Assembly: GCF_030285365.1 (NCBI RefSeq)
Contig: NZ_JASVDS010000001.1
Span: forward strand, 248,001 to 312,000
Source of the DNA: Roseateles subflavus
Lineage (GTDB): Bacteria > Pseudomonadota > Gammaproteobacteria > Burkholderiales > Burkholderiaceae_C
Length of the DNA stretch: 64,000 nt
Direction: 5' to 3'
Part shown: piece after piece, positions 34,342 through 42,803 of the stretch
Numbering within the stretch: position 1 is the stretch's first letter
Layout: every line of letters begins with the position of its first letter
Notes under the pieces: generated by a model
What the model was told of the DNA's origin: nothing
Databases searched by the model: none
The model's input: the letters and a program-made list of their open reading frames with translations, nothing else
Translations under genes and position numbers: made by a program

Positions 34342-35088
34342 TCACTCCTTGGGGGGAGCCTTCGACGACGCCGGGGCCTCGCGGTAGGGAGCGGCCACGT
34401 CCTCGCCGACGCGCTGGATGAAGCCGCTGCGCTCCAGACTCTGCAGCACCTCGGTGAGGGGCTGCACGAGCGCCTGGTGCCGCTCGTGGAGGTAGTGGAA
34501 GACGGGGAAGCTGGCCAGCGGCGGCGTCAGGACCCGCACGCCCTTCAGCCCGTGCTGACGCAGGCTGGCGACCCCGGACAGGCGGTTGGAGATCACCAGA
34601 TCCGAGCGCCCCAGCTCCATCTTGATGAAGGCCTGCTGCAACGTCGCCACCGGCTCCTGCTCCATGCCGCGGGTGTTCTCCTCGATGATCTTGATGCCCT
34701 TGACGAAGCCCAGCCGGTAGGGACGCAGGGATTGCCAGCCCGCCACCTGGACGTCCGTCCGTCGCGTGAAGACGACCACCTCGTACTGCAACAGCGCCAC
34801 GGGCACCCGCATCAGATGGGGGTAGAGGCGCTCGATGCCGGCGCGGCGGTAGAGCTCGCCGTCGGTGTCGCCCGCATTGGCGCTCAGGAGGGAACGCTCG
34901 CCGGGCATGCTCAGCACCTGCAGCTCGCGGCCCAGCTGGCGATAAGCCTCGCGCAGCACGCGCTCGGCCACCAGCGTCGATGGGTCGGCTTCCAGCAAGG
35001 TGGAGATCCGCAACGGCGCCTCCCCCGCCCAGCCCAGGGGCGATGCGGTGCAGGCGAGGGCCAGGGTGGCGTGGCGGCGCGAGATCAT
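34342..35088 (-). CDS. Solute-binding protein family 3-like protein
   Basis: This 248-residue protein starts MISRRHATLALACTASPLGWAGEA, a leader with RR that could be Sec or Tat. The mature part has SBP_bac_3 features: LREAYRQLGRELQVLSMPGERSL, ELYRRAGIERLYPHLMRVP, FTRRTDVQVAGWQSLRPYRLGFV and FHYLHERHQALVQPLTEVL. These match stand-alone amino acid-binding-like proteins common in beta-proteobacteria. There are no permease or ATPase genes beside it, so it may be a sensor component or use a remote transporter. ATG 35088 removes 22 codons that do not resemble a leader. Confidence 0.8.
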   Translation of the reverse strand: MISRRHATLALACTASPLGWAGEAPLRISTLLEADPSTLVAERVLREAYRQLGRELQVLSMPGERSLLSANAGDTDGELYRRAGIERLYPHLMRVPVALLQYEVVVFTRRTDVQVAGWQSLRPYRLGFVKGIKIIEENTRGMEQEPVATLQQAFIKMELGRSDLVISNRLSGVASLRQHGLKGVRVLTPPLASFPVFHYLHERHQALVQPLTEVLQSLERSGFIQRVGEDVAAPYREAPASSKAPPKE

Positions 35089-35177
35089 GCGGCTGATCCA
35101 GGCAGTGGGTTGAGCATAGCCCACGCCGGCCTCGCCGGCCCGGTTCTCGATCAACCCCGCTGTCGCGCCCTCCGGGG

Positions 35178-37262
35178 TCAGCGCCCCTGCAGCTCGTCCA
35201 GCAGCGCCCGTGCCCCGTAGACCTTGTCCATCGTCTCGGCGATGGCCGCGGCGTTGACGGCCACGGTGCGGTTGCGCGCCGGCTCGAACCAGTAGGCGCC
35301 GCCGATGGAGTGGATGTTGCCGTCGAAAACCAGGCCGACCAGCTCACCGCGCGCGTTCAGCATGGGGCTGCCGCTGTTGCCGCCGATGATGTCGTTGGTG
35401 CTGACGAGGTTGAAGGGCTTGGCCAGGTCGAGCCGCTCGCGGGCGGCCAGCCAGGACGCCGGCAGCGCGAAGGGATCCGCCCCCGTGGCGCGCTGGAAGG
35501 TGCCGCCAAGCGTGGTGAACGGCGGCACCTGGGTGTCGCCCTCCTTCCAGCCCTCGACCTTGCCGTAGGACAGGCGCAGCGTGAAGGTGGCGTCCGGGTA
35601 GACGCGCGGGCCGGTCATGGCGAAGCGGGCCTGGGCGATCAGCTCGGCGTTCTTCTGGGCGACGGATTCCACCTCGCGCTCGTAGCGCAGGCGCAGCGCG
35701 CGGGCCGGCTCATCGAGCGCCAGGGCCAGCTGGATGAAGGGGTCCTGGCTCTTGCGGACGGCCTCCATGCCGCCTTCCCACAAGGCCTTGCGCACCGCGA
35801 CGTCCGCCAGCTGGCTGCCGTCCACCAGGCGAGCCGCGACCTGCTCCGGCGAGTCCTTGCCCAGCACCTGGTGCACCAGCGGCGCATCGGCGCCCAGATG
35901 CTCGCGCATCTTCTCGAGCGAGAAGCTCAGCTTGAACTTCTCGAAGGCGGGGTAGATGGGCGCGGGCGACAGCAGCTGCGCCTGCACGGCCGGCAGGCCG
36001 GCCTCGGCGAACTCGGGCAGGCGCTCGGCGTTGGGGCGGCTGCGCTCCGCCGCACCGCGCACGAGGGTGCGGGCGATGCCGAAGAGCTGCGTGTTGAAGG
36101 CAGCGCCCCGCTCCAGCTGCCCGTGCAGGGTGCGGAAGCTGCGGTAGTTCTGCAGGGCCGTGGCGATGGCATCCCAGGCGCCGTTCACCGCCTTGAGCTG
36201 GGGCTGGCGGGCCGCGAAGGCGCGCAGCCGGGCCTCGTCCGCGCGCTTGGCGGCCAGCAGGGCCGGCTCGTTGAGCGCCTCCAGCTGACCCTTGAGCACC
36301 TTGAAGTCGTTCTCCACGTAGAACAGCTCGGCATTGGCGGTGCGCGCCTGCTCCTCGCCCTGGGTGCGGTACTGCGCGAGGCGGCCGCGGTACTCGGCCA
36401 GCTCCATCAGCGACTCCGGCAGCCGGCTCGCCCGCAGCTGCTCCAGCTGCGCGACGGTCAGCGTGCGCTGCGTGGAGCCGGGATGACCCGTCACGAAGAC
36501 CGCCTCGCCGGCCGCGGGGCCGCGGGTGTTGACGGGGAAGAAGTCCTTCACCACCGCCGGCTGGCCGTTCTCGTAGACGCGCAGCAGGCCCATGTCGAGG
36601 TCGTAGCGCGGGAAGTTGAAGTTGTCGGGATCGCCGCCGAAGAAGGCGATGGCCTGCTCCGGCGCAAAGGCCAGGCGCACGTCCTGGAAGCGGTGGTAGC
36701 GGTAGAGCTTGTACTGGCCGCCGTGATAGAGGTCGACCACGTCGCAGCGCTGCGTCTTAGCGTCGGCGCCGACGCACTGGGCGGTGAGCGTCGCCTTGAT
36801 CGCATTGAAGGCCTGGGTGAAGGCCACGCCGTCACGACCCCGCGTGGCGGCCTTGACCTGCTCGGTGACGTCGGTGATGGCCTCCAGGCGGTTGACCTCC
36901 ATCGCGGGGCAGGTCTGCTCCTCGGCCCGGCTGCGGGCGAGGAAACCGTTCTTCATGTGGTCCTTGTCGGCACTGGAGAGCTGCTCCACGCACTCGGCCA
37001 CGCAATGGTGGTTGGTCAGCACCAGGCCCTGGGCCGACACGAAGCTGCCCGAGCAGCCGCCGGCGAGCCGGGCCGAGCCGCGCATGGCCTTGGACAGCCA
37101 GGCGGCATCCGGCGCGAAGCCGAGCTCCTGACGCATCAGGGCCGTCGGCGGGTTGTCCAGGGTCCACATGCCTTCGGCGGCCTGGGACAGCACGGGCGCC
37201 AGCAGCGCGCCGGTCAGCAGGGCCAGGGGGGCGGGACGGCAAAGACGCTGGGGCAGGCGCAT
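35178..37262 (-). CDS. S46 family dipeptidyl peptidase (DPP7-like)
   Basis: This 694-residue serine peptidase has a signal peptide (about 1-29) and mature start EGMWTLDN. The chymotrypsin-like fold is interrupted by a helical domain, as in DPP7/DPP11. The catalytic His is in LTNHHCVAECV (85/86), Asp in NFPRYDLDMGL, and Ser630 in IIGGNSGSPMLN. Eighteen residues after the Ser is Gly648 (VFDGNIHS); in characterised S46 enzymes Gly at this place goes with hydrophobic P1 (DPP7) and Arg with acidic P1 (DPP11). It would remove dipeptides from oligopeptides in the periplasm. ATG 37262 is preferred over an upstream TTG. Confidence 0.92.
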   Translation of the reverse strand: MRLPQRLCRPAPLALLTGALLAPVLSQAAEGMWTLDNPPTALMRQELGFAPDAAWLSKAMRGSARLAGGCSGSFVSAQGLVLTNHHCVAECVEQLSSADKDHMKNGFLARSRAEEQTCPAMEVNRLEAITDVTEQVKAATRGRDGVAFTQAFNAIKATLTAQCVGADAKTQRCDVVDLYHGGQYKLYRYHRFQDVRLAFAPEQAIAFFGGDPDNFNFPRYDLDMGLLRVYENGQPAVVKDFFPVNTRGPAAGEAVFVTGHPGSTQRTLTVAQLEQLRASRLPESLMELAEYRGRLAQYRTQGEEQARTANAELFYVENDFKVLKGQLEALNEPALLAAKRADEARLRAFAARQPQLKAVNGAWDAIATALQNYRSFRTLHGQLERGAAFNTQLFGIARTLVRGAAERSRPNAERLPEFAEAGLPAVQAQLLSPAPIYPAFEKFKLSFSLEKMREHLGADAPLVHQVLGKDSPEQVAARLVDGSQLADVAVRKALWEGGMEAVRKSQDPFIQLALALDEPARALRLRYEREVESVAQKNAELIAQARFAMTGPRVYPDATFTLRLSYGKVEGWKEGDTQVPPFTTLGGTFQRATGADPFALPASWLAARERLDLAKPFNLVSTNDIIGGNSGSPMLNARGELVGLVFDGNIHSIGGAYWFEPARNRTVAVNAAAIAETMDKVYGARALLDELQGR

Positions 37263-37421
37263 GGCGAATTCCAATGCAGTGGCGGAAGCGCCGATTGTGG
37301 GAGCAGGGCCGGCAGAGACCGGAAGGCATGGGCCCTCATGCCCCCTGCCCCAGGGAAAACACGGGGCAGACTGTGTGCACGGCGCGTCATCATGCGCGCA
37401 GCCAAACCGTCAGCAGTTCCC

Positions 37422-38267
37422 ATGAGCCCTTCCGTGACCGCCCCCACCCTGATCCAGCGCTGGCAGCGTTGGCGCGAGCAGGGGTCGGCCCGGCGCACGC
37501 AGGCCCAGCTGAGCCGCCGCTGTCCGCAGGCCCTGGCGCTGCAGGCGCGCCTGCCCGAGGGCGTGCGCCAGGCCTGGGAGGCCCACGCCGCAGACGAGTT
37601 CCCCGGCGTGCCCCAGGGCTCGCGCGAGTGGCTGCTGGCCTCGACCGCGCTGCTGCAGTTCTTCCTGGCCGCCGCCCGCACCGACGGTCCCTGCGCCCTG
37701 CCCAGCCGCGCGGCCGACGCCGTCTGGCATGCCTGGCTGGCCTCGGACGTGGCCGGCCTGGCCGCCTTCCAGCGCGAGCACCTCGGCCGGGAGGTGCCGC
37801 ATTTGCCGGATTCCCGCCTGCCCGGTCCCCTGGACCACGCCCTGGGCCGCTGCTACGCGGCCTGCTGCCGCCAGGAGCAGCGGAGCCCGCTGGCCGGCCG
37901 TCTGCCGCTGGTCTTCGAGCTGGACGCCCTGACGCGCATGCCGGGCGGCTGGCACTACCGCTGGAACAAGCGCCTGCGCTGCCTGAGCCACCAGGTGATG
38001 GACATCGACGGCGACCCGCGCGGCCGGGTCCAGCTGCACGCCGTGCACGGCGCCAGCCTGGCTGGCCTGGGCCTTTTGAGCGCCGCGGAGGCGGCCCAGT
38101 GGGCGCAGCAGAACGAACGGCTCGCCCGCCAGCGCGACGGTGCCACGGGCGGCAGCAGCTGTGGCAGCAGCGGCGACGGCGCCTCGGCCAGCGACTGCAG
38201 CAGCGCCAGCGGCGACGGGGGCTGCAGCTGTGGCAGCAGCTGCGGAAGCGGTTGCGGCAGCAACTGA
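37422..38267 (+). CDS. Uncharacterised protein with Cys/Ser/Gly-rich tail
   Basis: This 281-residue protein has no signal peptide. The N-terminal two-thirds contain ADAVWHAWLASDVAGLAAFQREH (a W-H-A-W helix reminiscent of the DUF1399/GRDP-like pattern) and GGWHYRWNKRLRCLSHQVMDIDGD. The last 45 residues are nearly all Ser, Gly, Cys, Ala and Asp, with six Cys in short spacing (SDCSSAS, GCSCGSSCGSGCGSN). The tail resembles Cys/Gly tails of metal- or membrane-associated repeat proteins; a metal-binding role would be a guess. The gene is isolated, with about 200 nt of featureless GC-rich DNA on the 3' side. Confidence 0.7.
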   Translation: MSPSVTAPTLIQRWQRWREQGSARRTQAQLSRRCPQALALQARLPEGVRQAWEAHAADEFPGVPQGSREWLLASTALLQFFLAAARTDGPCALPSRAADAVWHAWLASDVAGLAAFQREHLGREVPHLPDSRLPGPLDHALGRCYAACCRQEQRSPLAGRLPLVFELDALTRMPGGWHYRWNKRLRCLSHQVMDIDGDPRGRVQLHAVHGASLAGLGLLSAAEAAQWAQQNERLARQRDGATGGSSCGSSGDGASASDCSSASGDGGCSCGSSCGSGCGSN

Positions 38268-38470
38268 ACGCGCCGGCCGGCCGCCGTGAGGGCATGGCGG
38301 CTCCGCAGGCGAAGGCCCGCCCGCCCCGGCACCCGGGCCCCTCCGGCGGGCGACGCGCGCTTGTTGCTCGGATGTAACCGCAGCGGGCACGAAAGGCGCA
38401 CGATCTGTGCGACCCTTGTCGGCACCAGGCCTCCGGGCTGACTTCCCGCCGTACCTCCGCTGTCCCCCTC

Positions 38471-39862
38471 GTGACCCACTCGCCGACACCCCACCCGCAG
38501 GGTTCCGCTCCCGCTTCCCCCGCCCCCCGCCTCTTCGCGCTGGCCTGGCCCCTGTTCCTGGAAATGGGGCTGGGCATTGCCATCAGCCTCCTGGGCACGC
38601 TGCTGGCGGCGCGCGTCTCGGACAGCGCGGGCGCCGCCTTCGCCCTGGCCAACCATGTGGCCGGCACGCTCTTCATCCTGTTCCGCATCATCGGCGCCGG
38701 CATCAGCGTGGTGCTGACGCAGGCGCTGGGCAGCGGCCGCCGGGACATCGCCGACGCCACCGCCCGCGCCGCCGTCGGCGCCAGCAGCTGGATCGGCCTG
38801 CTGACGGGCCTGGGCGCCATGCTGGGCGCCCAGCCGCTCCTGCGCGTGCTCGGCGCGCCGGCCGAGGTGCTGCCGCTGGCGACGCCCTTCCTCGTCCTGC
38901 TGGGCCCGGCCCTGCTGCTGGACGCGTGGAATGCCGCCATGGCCAGCGTCATGCGGGCCCATCTGCGGGCCCGCGACACCCTCGCCGTGCTGCTCGCCAT
39001 GCAGGCCCTGCAGCTCGCGCTGGCCGTGCCGCTGATGCAGCACCTGGGCCTGATCGGCTTCGCCCTGGCGCTGATCGCCAGCCGGCTGCTGGGCCTTGCG
39101 CTGCACCTCTGGCTGTGGCGCGCGCGGCTCGGGCTGCGCCTGACGGGGCCGGACTGGTGGCGGCTGCCGCGCCGCGAGCTGGGGGCGATCCTGCACATCG
39201 GCCTGCCCGGCGCGGGCGAGAACATCGCCTACCGCCTGGCCTTCATGGCGAGCGTGGCCGTGGTCGGCCACCTGGGCGCGCAGGCGCTGGCCACACATGC
39301 CTATGTCTCGCAGCTGATGTACTTCATCCTGCTCTTTGGCCTGGCGACGGGCTTCGCGGCGGAGATCGTCGTGGGGCACCTGATCGGCGCGGGCCAGCTG
39401 CATGCGGCGCACCGCCTCGTGCGGCGGGCCATGGCACGCGGGCTGCTGGTCTCCGTCGTGGTGGCCGGCGCCTTTGCCGTGGCCGGTCCCTGGCTGCTGG
39501 GCTTCTTCACCCGGGACCCCGCCATCATCGCGCTGGGCAGCACCCTGCTGTGGCTGACCGTGGTCCTGGAGCCCGGCCGGACCTTCAACCTCGTCGTGAT
39601 CAATGCCTTGCGGGCGGCGGGCGACGCCCGCTACCCGGTGATGGTCGGGAGCGGCTCGATGCTGGTGGTGCTGGCCGGCGGCAGCTGGCTGCTCGGACAG
39701 CAGCTCGGGCTCGGCCTGGTGGGCGTGTGGATCGCCTACGCGGCCGACGAATGGCTGCGCGGCCTGCTGATGTGGCGTCGCTGGGCGCGGCAGGACTGGG
39801 TGCCCCATGCCCGCGCCGCGCACCGGCGGCTGCGGGCCGCCCGGGCGACGCCGCCGGCGTGA
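38471..39862 (+). CDS. MATE family efflux transporter
   Basis: This 463-residue membrane protein has twelve predicted helices in two related halves, a MatE domain repeat. The first half starts LFALAWPLFLEMGLGIAISLLGTLLAARV and the second has GAILHIGLPGAGENIAYRLAFMASVAVVG. It would export cationic drugs or metabolites using a Na+ or H+ gradient. The start codon is GTG; a Pro/Ala-rich segment of about 18 residues precedes the first helix. Its TGA is immediately followed by the stop of the convergent lipoprotein gene with no bases between. Confidence 0.9.
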   Translation: MTHSPTPHPQGSAPASPAPRLFALAWPLFLEMGLGIAISLLGTLLAARVSDSAGAAFALANHVAGTLFILFRIIGAGISVVLTQALGSGRRDIADATARAAVGASSWIGLLTGLGAMLGAQPLLRVLGAPAEVLPLATPFLVLLGPALLLDAWNAAMASVMRAHLRARDTLAVLLAMQALQLALAVPLMQHLGLIGFALALIASRLLGLALHLWLWRARLGLRLTGPDWWRLPRRELGAILHIGLPGAGENIAYRLAFMASVAVVGHLGAQALATHAYVSQLMYFILLFGLATGFAAEIVVGHLIGAGQLHAAHRLVRRAMARGLLVSVVVAGAFAVAGPWLLGFFTRDPAIIALGSTLLWLTVVLEPGRTFNLVVINALRAAGDARYPVMVGSGSMLVVLAGGSWLLGQQLGLGLVGVWIAYAADEWLRGLLMWRRWARQDWVPHARAAHRRLRAARATPPA

Positions 39863-40741
39863 TCAGCGGTCATTCACGTAGCTGAGCGACTGGCGCACCT
39901 GGCTGGTCCCGCGGACGCTGCCATAGGAGGACAGCGCCGACGCCACCGTGCCGTTGCGGGTCACCGCCCACACCAGGCTCACGCGGCACTGCTTCACCAC
40001 GATGCCCGCCGAGCTGGTCGCCGACAGGGCGCTCGCGGCGGCCTCGTTCAGGCTCAGCTGCAGGGCCTCGGTGCTGACGCCGTACTCGTACTGCCCCGCG
40101 CCCGCCCCGTTCAGGCGCACCGCCGGGCCGTTCTTCTCGCCCGACCAGCGGGCGGAACGGCCGTCGGCCAGCTGGCAGTCGCCGTCCCCCAGCACCACCT
40201 GCGGCAGCGGGTCGGCCGCCACGTTCAGCGTGGTGCCGAACTGCCCCAGCGAACGCGTCAGGGTCGACGGCGCGGGCACGCGGATCTGCACCTCGGGCGG
40301 CAGCTCGATGCTGCTGTCATAGGACTTGCCGCCGTGCTGCAGTCGCACGGTCCAGCGGTCCTGGGAGCTCTGCACCTGCGCGCCCAAGGCCCCGCCCTCC
40401 TGCGACTTGGGCTCCAGGGGCACCGGCCCGGGCAGCAGGAGCATCCCATCCGGGGACTGCAGCCGCACCACGGTGAGCAGGTTGGCCCGGTAGCCCAGGC
40501 CGAAGGACGCCGTGACGCGGCCGTTCTCGCGCGTCAGGTTGCCGCCCAGGCGCAGGTCCTCCGCCGCGACCTCCGTCGAGGACTTGCAGTTCGTGAAGGC
40601 GCAGGCGTAGGCATCCGCGATGCCGGCGCCGGGACTGCCCCCGCAACCGGAGAGACCGGCCATCCCCGCCAGCGCGGCGGCGGCAAGTGCCAGCGGACGC
40701 CGTTGAGGGCGACGGTGATGACGTGCTGAATGGTGAGACAT
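39863..40741 (-). CDS. Predicted lipoprotein of unknown function
   Basis: This 292-residue protein begins with a basic N-terminus (MSHHSARHHRRPQRRP), a hydrophobic core and a lipobox LSGC at about residues 31-34, so it is predicted to be lipidated. The mature part has a second Cys pair (ACAFTNC) near the start, then a beta-rich sequence with ASFGLGYRANLLTVVRL and a C-terminal segment KQCRVSLVWAVTRNG. I do not recognise a domain family. It is convergent with, and directly abuts, the MATE gene. Divergent from the ABC permease genes, with about 175 nt between the starts. Confidence 0.75.
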   Translation of the reverse strand: MSHHSARHHRRPQRRPLALAAAALAGMAGLSGCGGSPGAGIADAYACAFTNCKSSTEVAAEDLRLGGNLTRENGRVTASFGLGYRANLLTVVRLQSPDGMLLLPGPVPLEPKSQEGGALGAQVQSSQDRWTVRLQHGGKSYDSSIELPPEVQIRVPAPSTLTRSLGQFGTTLNVAADPLPQVVLGDGDCQLADGRSARWSGEKNGPAVRLNGAGAGQYEYGVSTEALQLSLNEAAASALSATSSAGIVVKQCRVSLVWAVTRNGTVASALSSYGSVRGTSQVRQSLSYVNDR

Positions 40742-40915
40742 GGGCAGTGTTCCTCCGTGGGTGCTTGGCATTGACGCCGGCGGGCCCGGCCTGCGCGAAG
40801 TCTAACCAGTTGGTGGATGGCATCAAGATGGCCGGTGCCGTCCGGGCCGCAGGGCGAACGGCATCGCGGGAGGCGCCTCCAGGGGCGTGCCGCCCGCCCC
40901 ATGCAGAATCACGCC

Positions 40916-41938
40916 ATGCCCCCGCCTCCCGAGCGCCCCTTGCTGACGCCCCCGCCCGCCCTGGCTGCGCTGGCGGCGCTCCTGCGCGCCAGCGTCCGAC
41001 TGGGCCTGACGTTCGTGCTGGCATCGGCCCTGGTCTTCGCGAGCCTGGAACTGCTGCCCGGCCACGCGGCGGCGCTGATGCTGGGCCCGGATGCCGCCCC
41101 CGACGCCGTCCTGGCGCTCAGCCGCGAGCTGGGGCTGGACCAGCCCGCCTGGCAGCGCTACGGGCACTGGATGGCCGGCCTGGCGCACGGCGAGCTGGGC
41201 GACTCCTACGCCTACCGCACGCCCGTCGGCCCCATGCTGGCCGAGCGTCTTCGCCTGAGCCTGCCGCTCAGCGGGCTCGCGCTGCTGCTCACGGTGACGG
41301 CCTCGCTGGCACTGGGCGTGCTGGCCGCCGCAAGGCGCGGTCGCTGGGTGGACCACCTGCTGCTCGCGCTCAGCCAGCTGGGGCTGGCGCTGCCGGCCTT
41401 CTGGTTCGGCATGGGGCTGATGTGGCTCTTCGCGGTGCGACTGCAGTGGCTGCCGGCCGGGGGCTTCCCGGGCTGGGACGCCGAGATGGGCGGCGGCTGG
41501 GGCCCCGCCCTGCAGGCGCTGATGCTGCCCGCGCTGGCCCTGGCTCTCACCCAGACGGCGCTGCTGGCGCGGCTGCTGCGCGCCAGCCTCCTGGACGTGC
41601 TCCAGGAGGACTACGTGCGGGCCGCGCGCTCACGAGGCCTCCCGGAGCGTCGCGTGCTGCTGCGTCATGCGCTGCGCAATGCCCTCGTGCCGGTGCTCAC
41701 CCAGCTCGGCACGCAGTTCGCCGCCCTGCTGGCCGGCGCCGTGCTGATCGAGACCCTCTTCCAGCTGCCCGGCCTCGGCCAGCTGATCGCCCAGGCGATT
41801 GCCAACCGGGACCTCGTCGTCGTGCGCAATGCCGTCATGGCCCTGGTGGCGATGGTGCTGCTGGTCAACTGGGCCGTCGATCTGCTCAACACCTGGCTGG
41901 ACCCGCGCCTGCGCCGCCCGGAGGCGAGCCATGTCTGA
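40916..41938 (+). CDS. Peptide/nickel-type ABC transporter permease (DppB-like)
   Basis: This 340-residue inner-membrane permease of the BPD_transp_1 family has six helices. The EAA loop for ATPase contact is DYVRAARSRGLPERRVLLRHALRNA. It opens with VRLGLTFVLASALVFASLELLPG and contains the DppB-type periplasmic WQRYGHWMAGLAHGELGDSY. The start could also be ATG 40901. It overlaps the next permease by 8 nt (ATGTCTGA), showing translational coupling. Together with the next two genes it would import oligopeptides, opines or amides, but no ATP-binding subunit is encoded in the window. Confidence 0.9.
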   Translation: MPPPPERPLLTPPPALAALAALLRASVRLGLTFVLASALVFASLELLPGHAAALMLGPDAAPDAVLALSRELGLDQPAWQRYGHWMAGLAHGELGDSYAYRTPVGPMLAERLRLSLPLSGLALLLTVTASLALGVLAAARRGRWVDHLLLALSQLGLALPAFWFGMGLMWLFAVRLQWLPAGGFPGWDAEMGGGWGPALQALMLPALALALTQTALLARLLRASLLDVLQEDYVRAARSRGLPERRVLLRHALRNALVPVLTQLGTQFAALLAGAVLIETLFQLPGLGQLIAQAIANRDLVVVRNAVMALVAMVLLVNWAVDLLNTWLDPRLRRPEASHV

Positions 41939-42776
41939 GGGTCAGGTCTTGACCGGCCCGCTCGGGACGCGCCTGCGCCGCCACCCGCGTCTGCTCGCGG
42001 GCCTGCTGCTGTGTGCGACCCTGCTCCTGGCCGCGGCCGCCAGCCTGCTGACGCCCGACACGGCCCTGCTCGCGGCCGACCTCGGGCGGCGCCTGCAGGG
42101 CCCGGGCCCCGGCCACTGGCTGGGCACCGACGCGCTGGGGCGGGACCTGCTCCCGCTGCTGCTGGGCGGCGCCCGCAATGCGCTGGGCGTCGGGGCGATT
42201 GCCGTCGGGCTGTCGCTCGGCCTGGGCCTGCCGCTGGGGCTGCTCGCGGCCTCGCGGGGCGGCTGGGTGGACCGCCTGATCGGACGCCTCGCCGACCTCG
42301 GCCAGGCCTTCCCCGCCCTGCTGCTGGCCATCCTGCTCGCCGCCAGCCTCGGGCCGGGCATGGGCGTGGCCATGGTGGCCATCGGCCTGCACGGCGTGCC
42401 TGCCTGCGTGCGCCTGGTGCGTGCGGCCGCGCGGGTGCAGTGGCAGCGGGACTACGTCCGGGCCGCGCGCGCCTTCGGCCGGCCGCGCTGGCAGATCGCC
42501 CGCGCGCACGTGCTGCCGAACATCGCCTCGCCGCTGCTCGTGCTGGCCAGCAACCAGTGCGCGCTGGCGCTGCTCGCCGAGGCCTCGCTGGCCTACCTGG
42601 GCCTGGGCACCCAGGCGCCGGCGCCCAGCTGGGGCCGCATGCTGGCCGAGGCCCAGACCTGGCTGTTCGAGGCGCCGCAGCTGGCCCTGCTGCCGGGCCT
42701 GTGCCTGATGACGTCGGTGCTGGGCCTGCAGCTGCTGGCGGACGGCCTGCGGGACTGGCTCGACCCGAGAAGCTGA
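41931..42776 (+). CDS. Peptide/nickel-type ABC transporter permease (DppC-like)
   Basis: This 281-residue permease has the DppC-type segment HWLGTDALGRDLLPLLLGGARNAL after the first helix, the EAA loop DYVRAARAFGRPRWQIARAHVLPN, and the C-terminal LAEASLAYLGLGTQAPAPSWG that is highly conserved in DppC/OppC. It forms the heterodimeric channel with the upstream permease, which it overlaps by 8 nt. A binding-protein gene follows 27 nt downstream. Confidence 0.92.
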   Translation: MSEGQVLTGPLGTRLRRHPRLLAGLLLCATLLLAAAASLLTPDTALLAADLGRRLQGPGPGHWLGTDALGRDLLPLLLGGARNALGVGAIAVGLSLGLGLPLGLLAASRGGWVDRLIGRLADLGQAFPALLLAILLAASLGPGMGVAMVAIGLHGVPACVRLVRAAARVQWQRDYVRAARAFGRPRWQIARAHVLPNIASPLLVLASNQCALALLAEASLAYLGLGTQAPAPSWGRMLAEAQTWLFEAPQLALLPGLCLMTSVLGLQLLADGLRDWLDPRS

Positions 42777-42803
42777 ACGCCCGGCCGTGCCATGATCGCG
42801 GCC

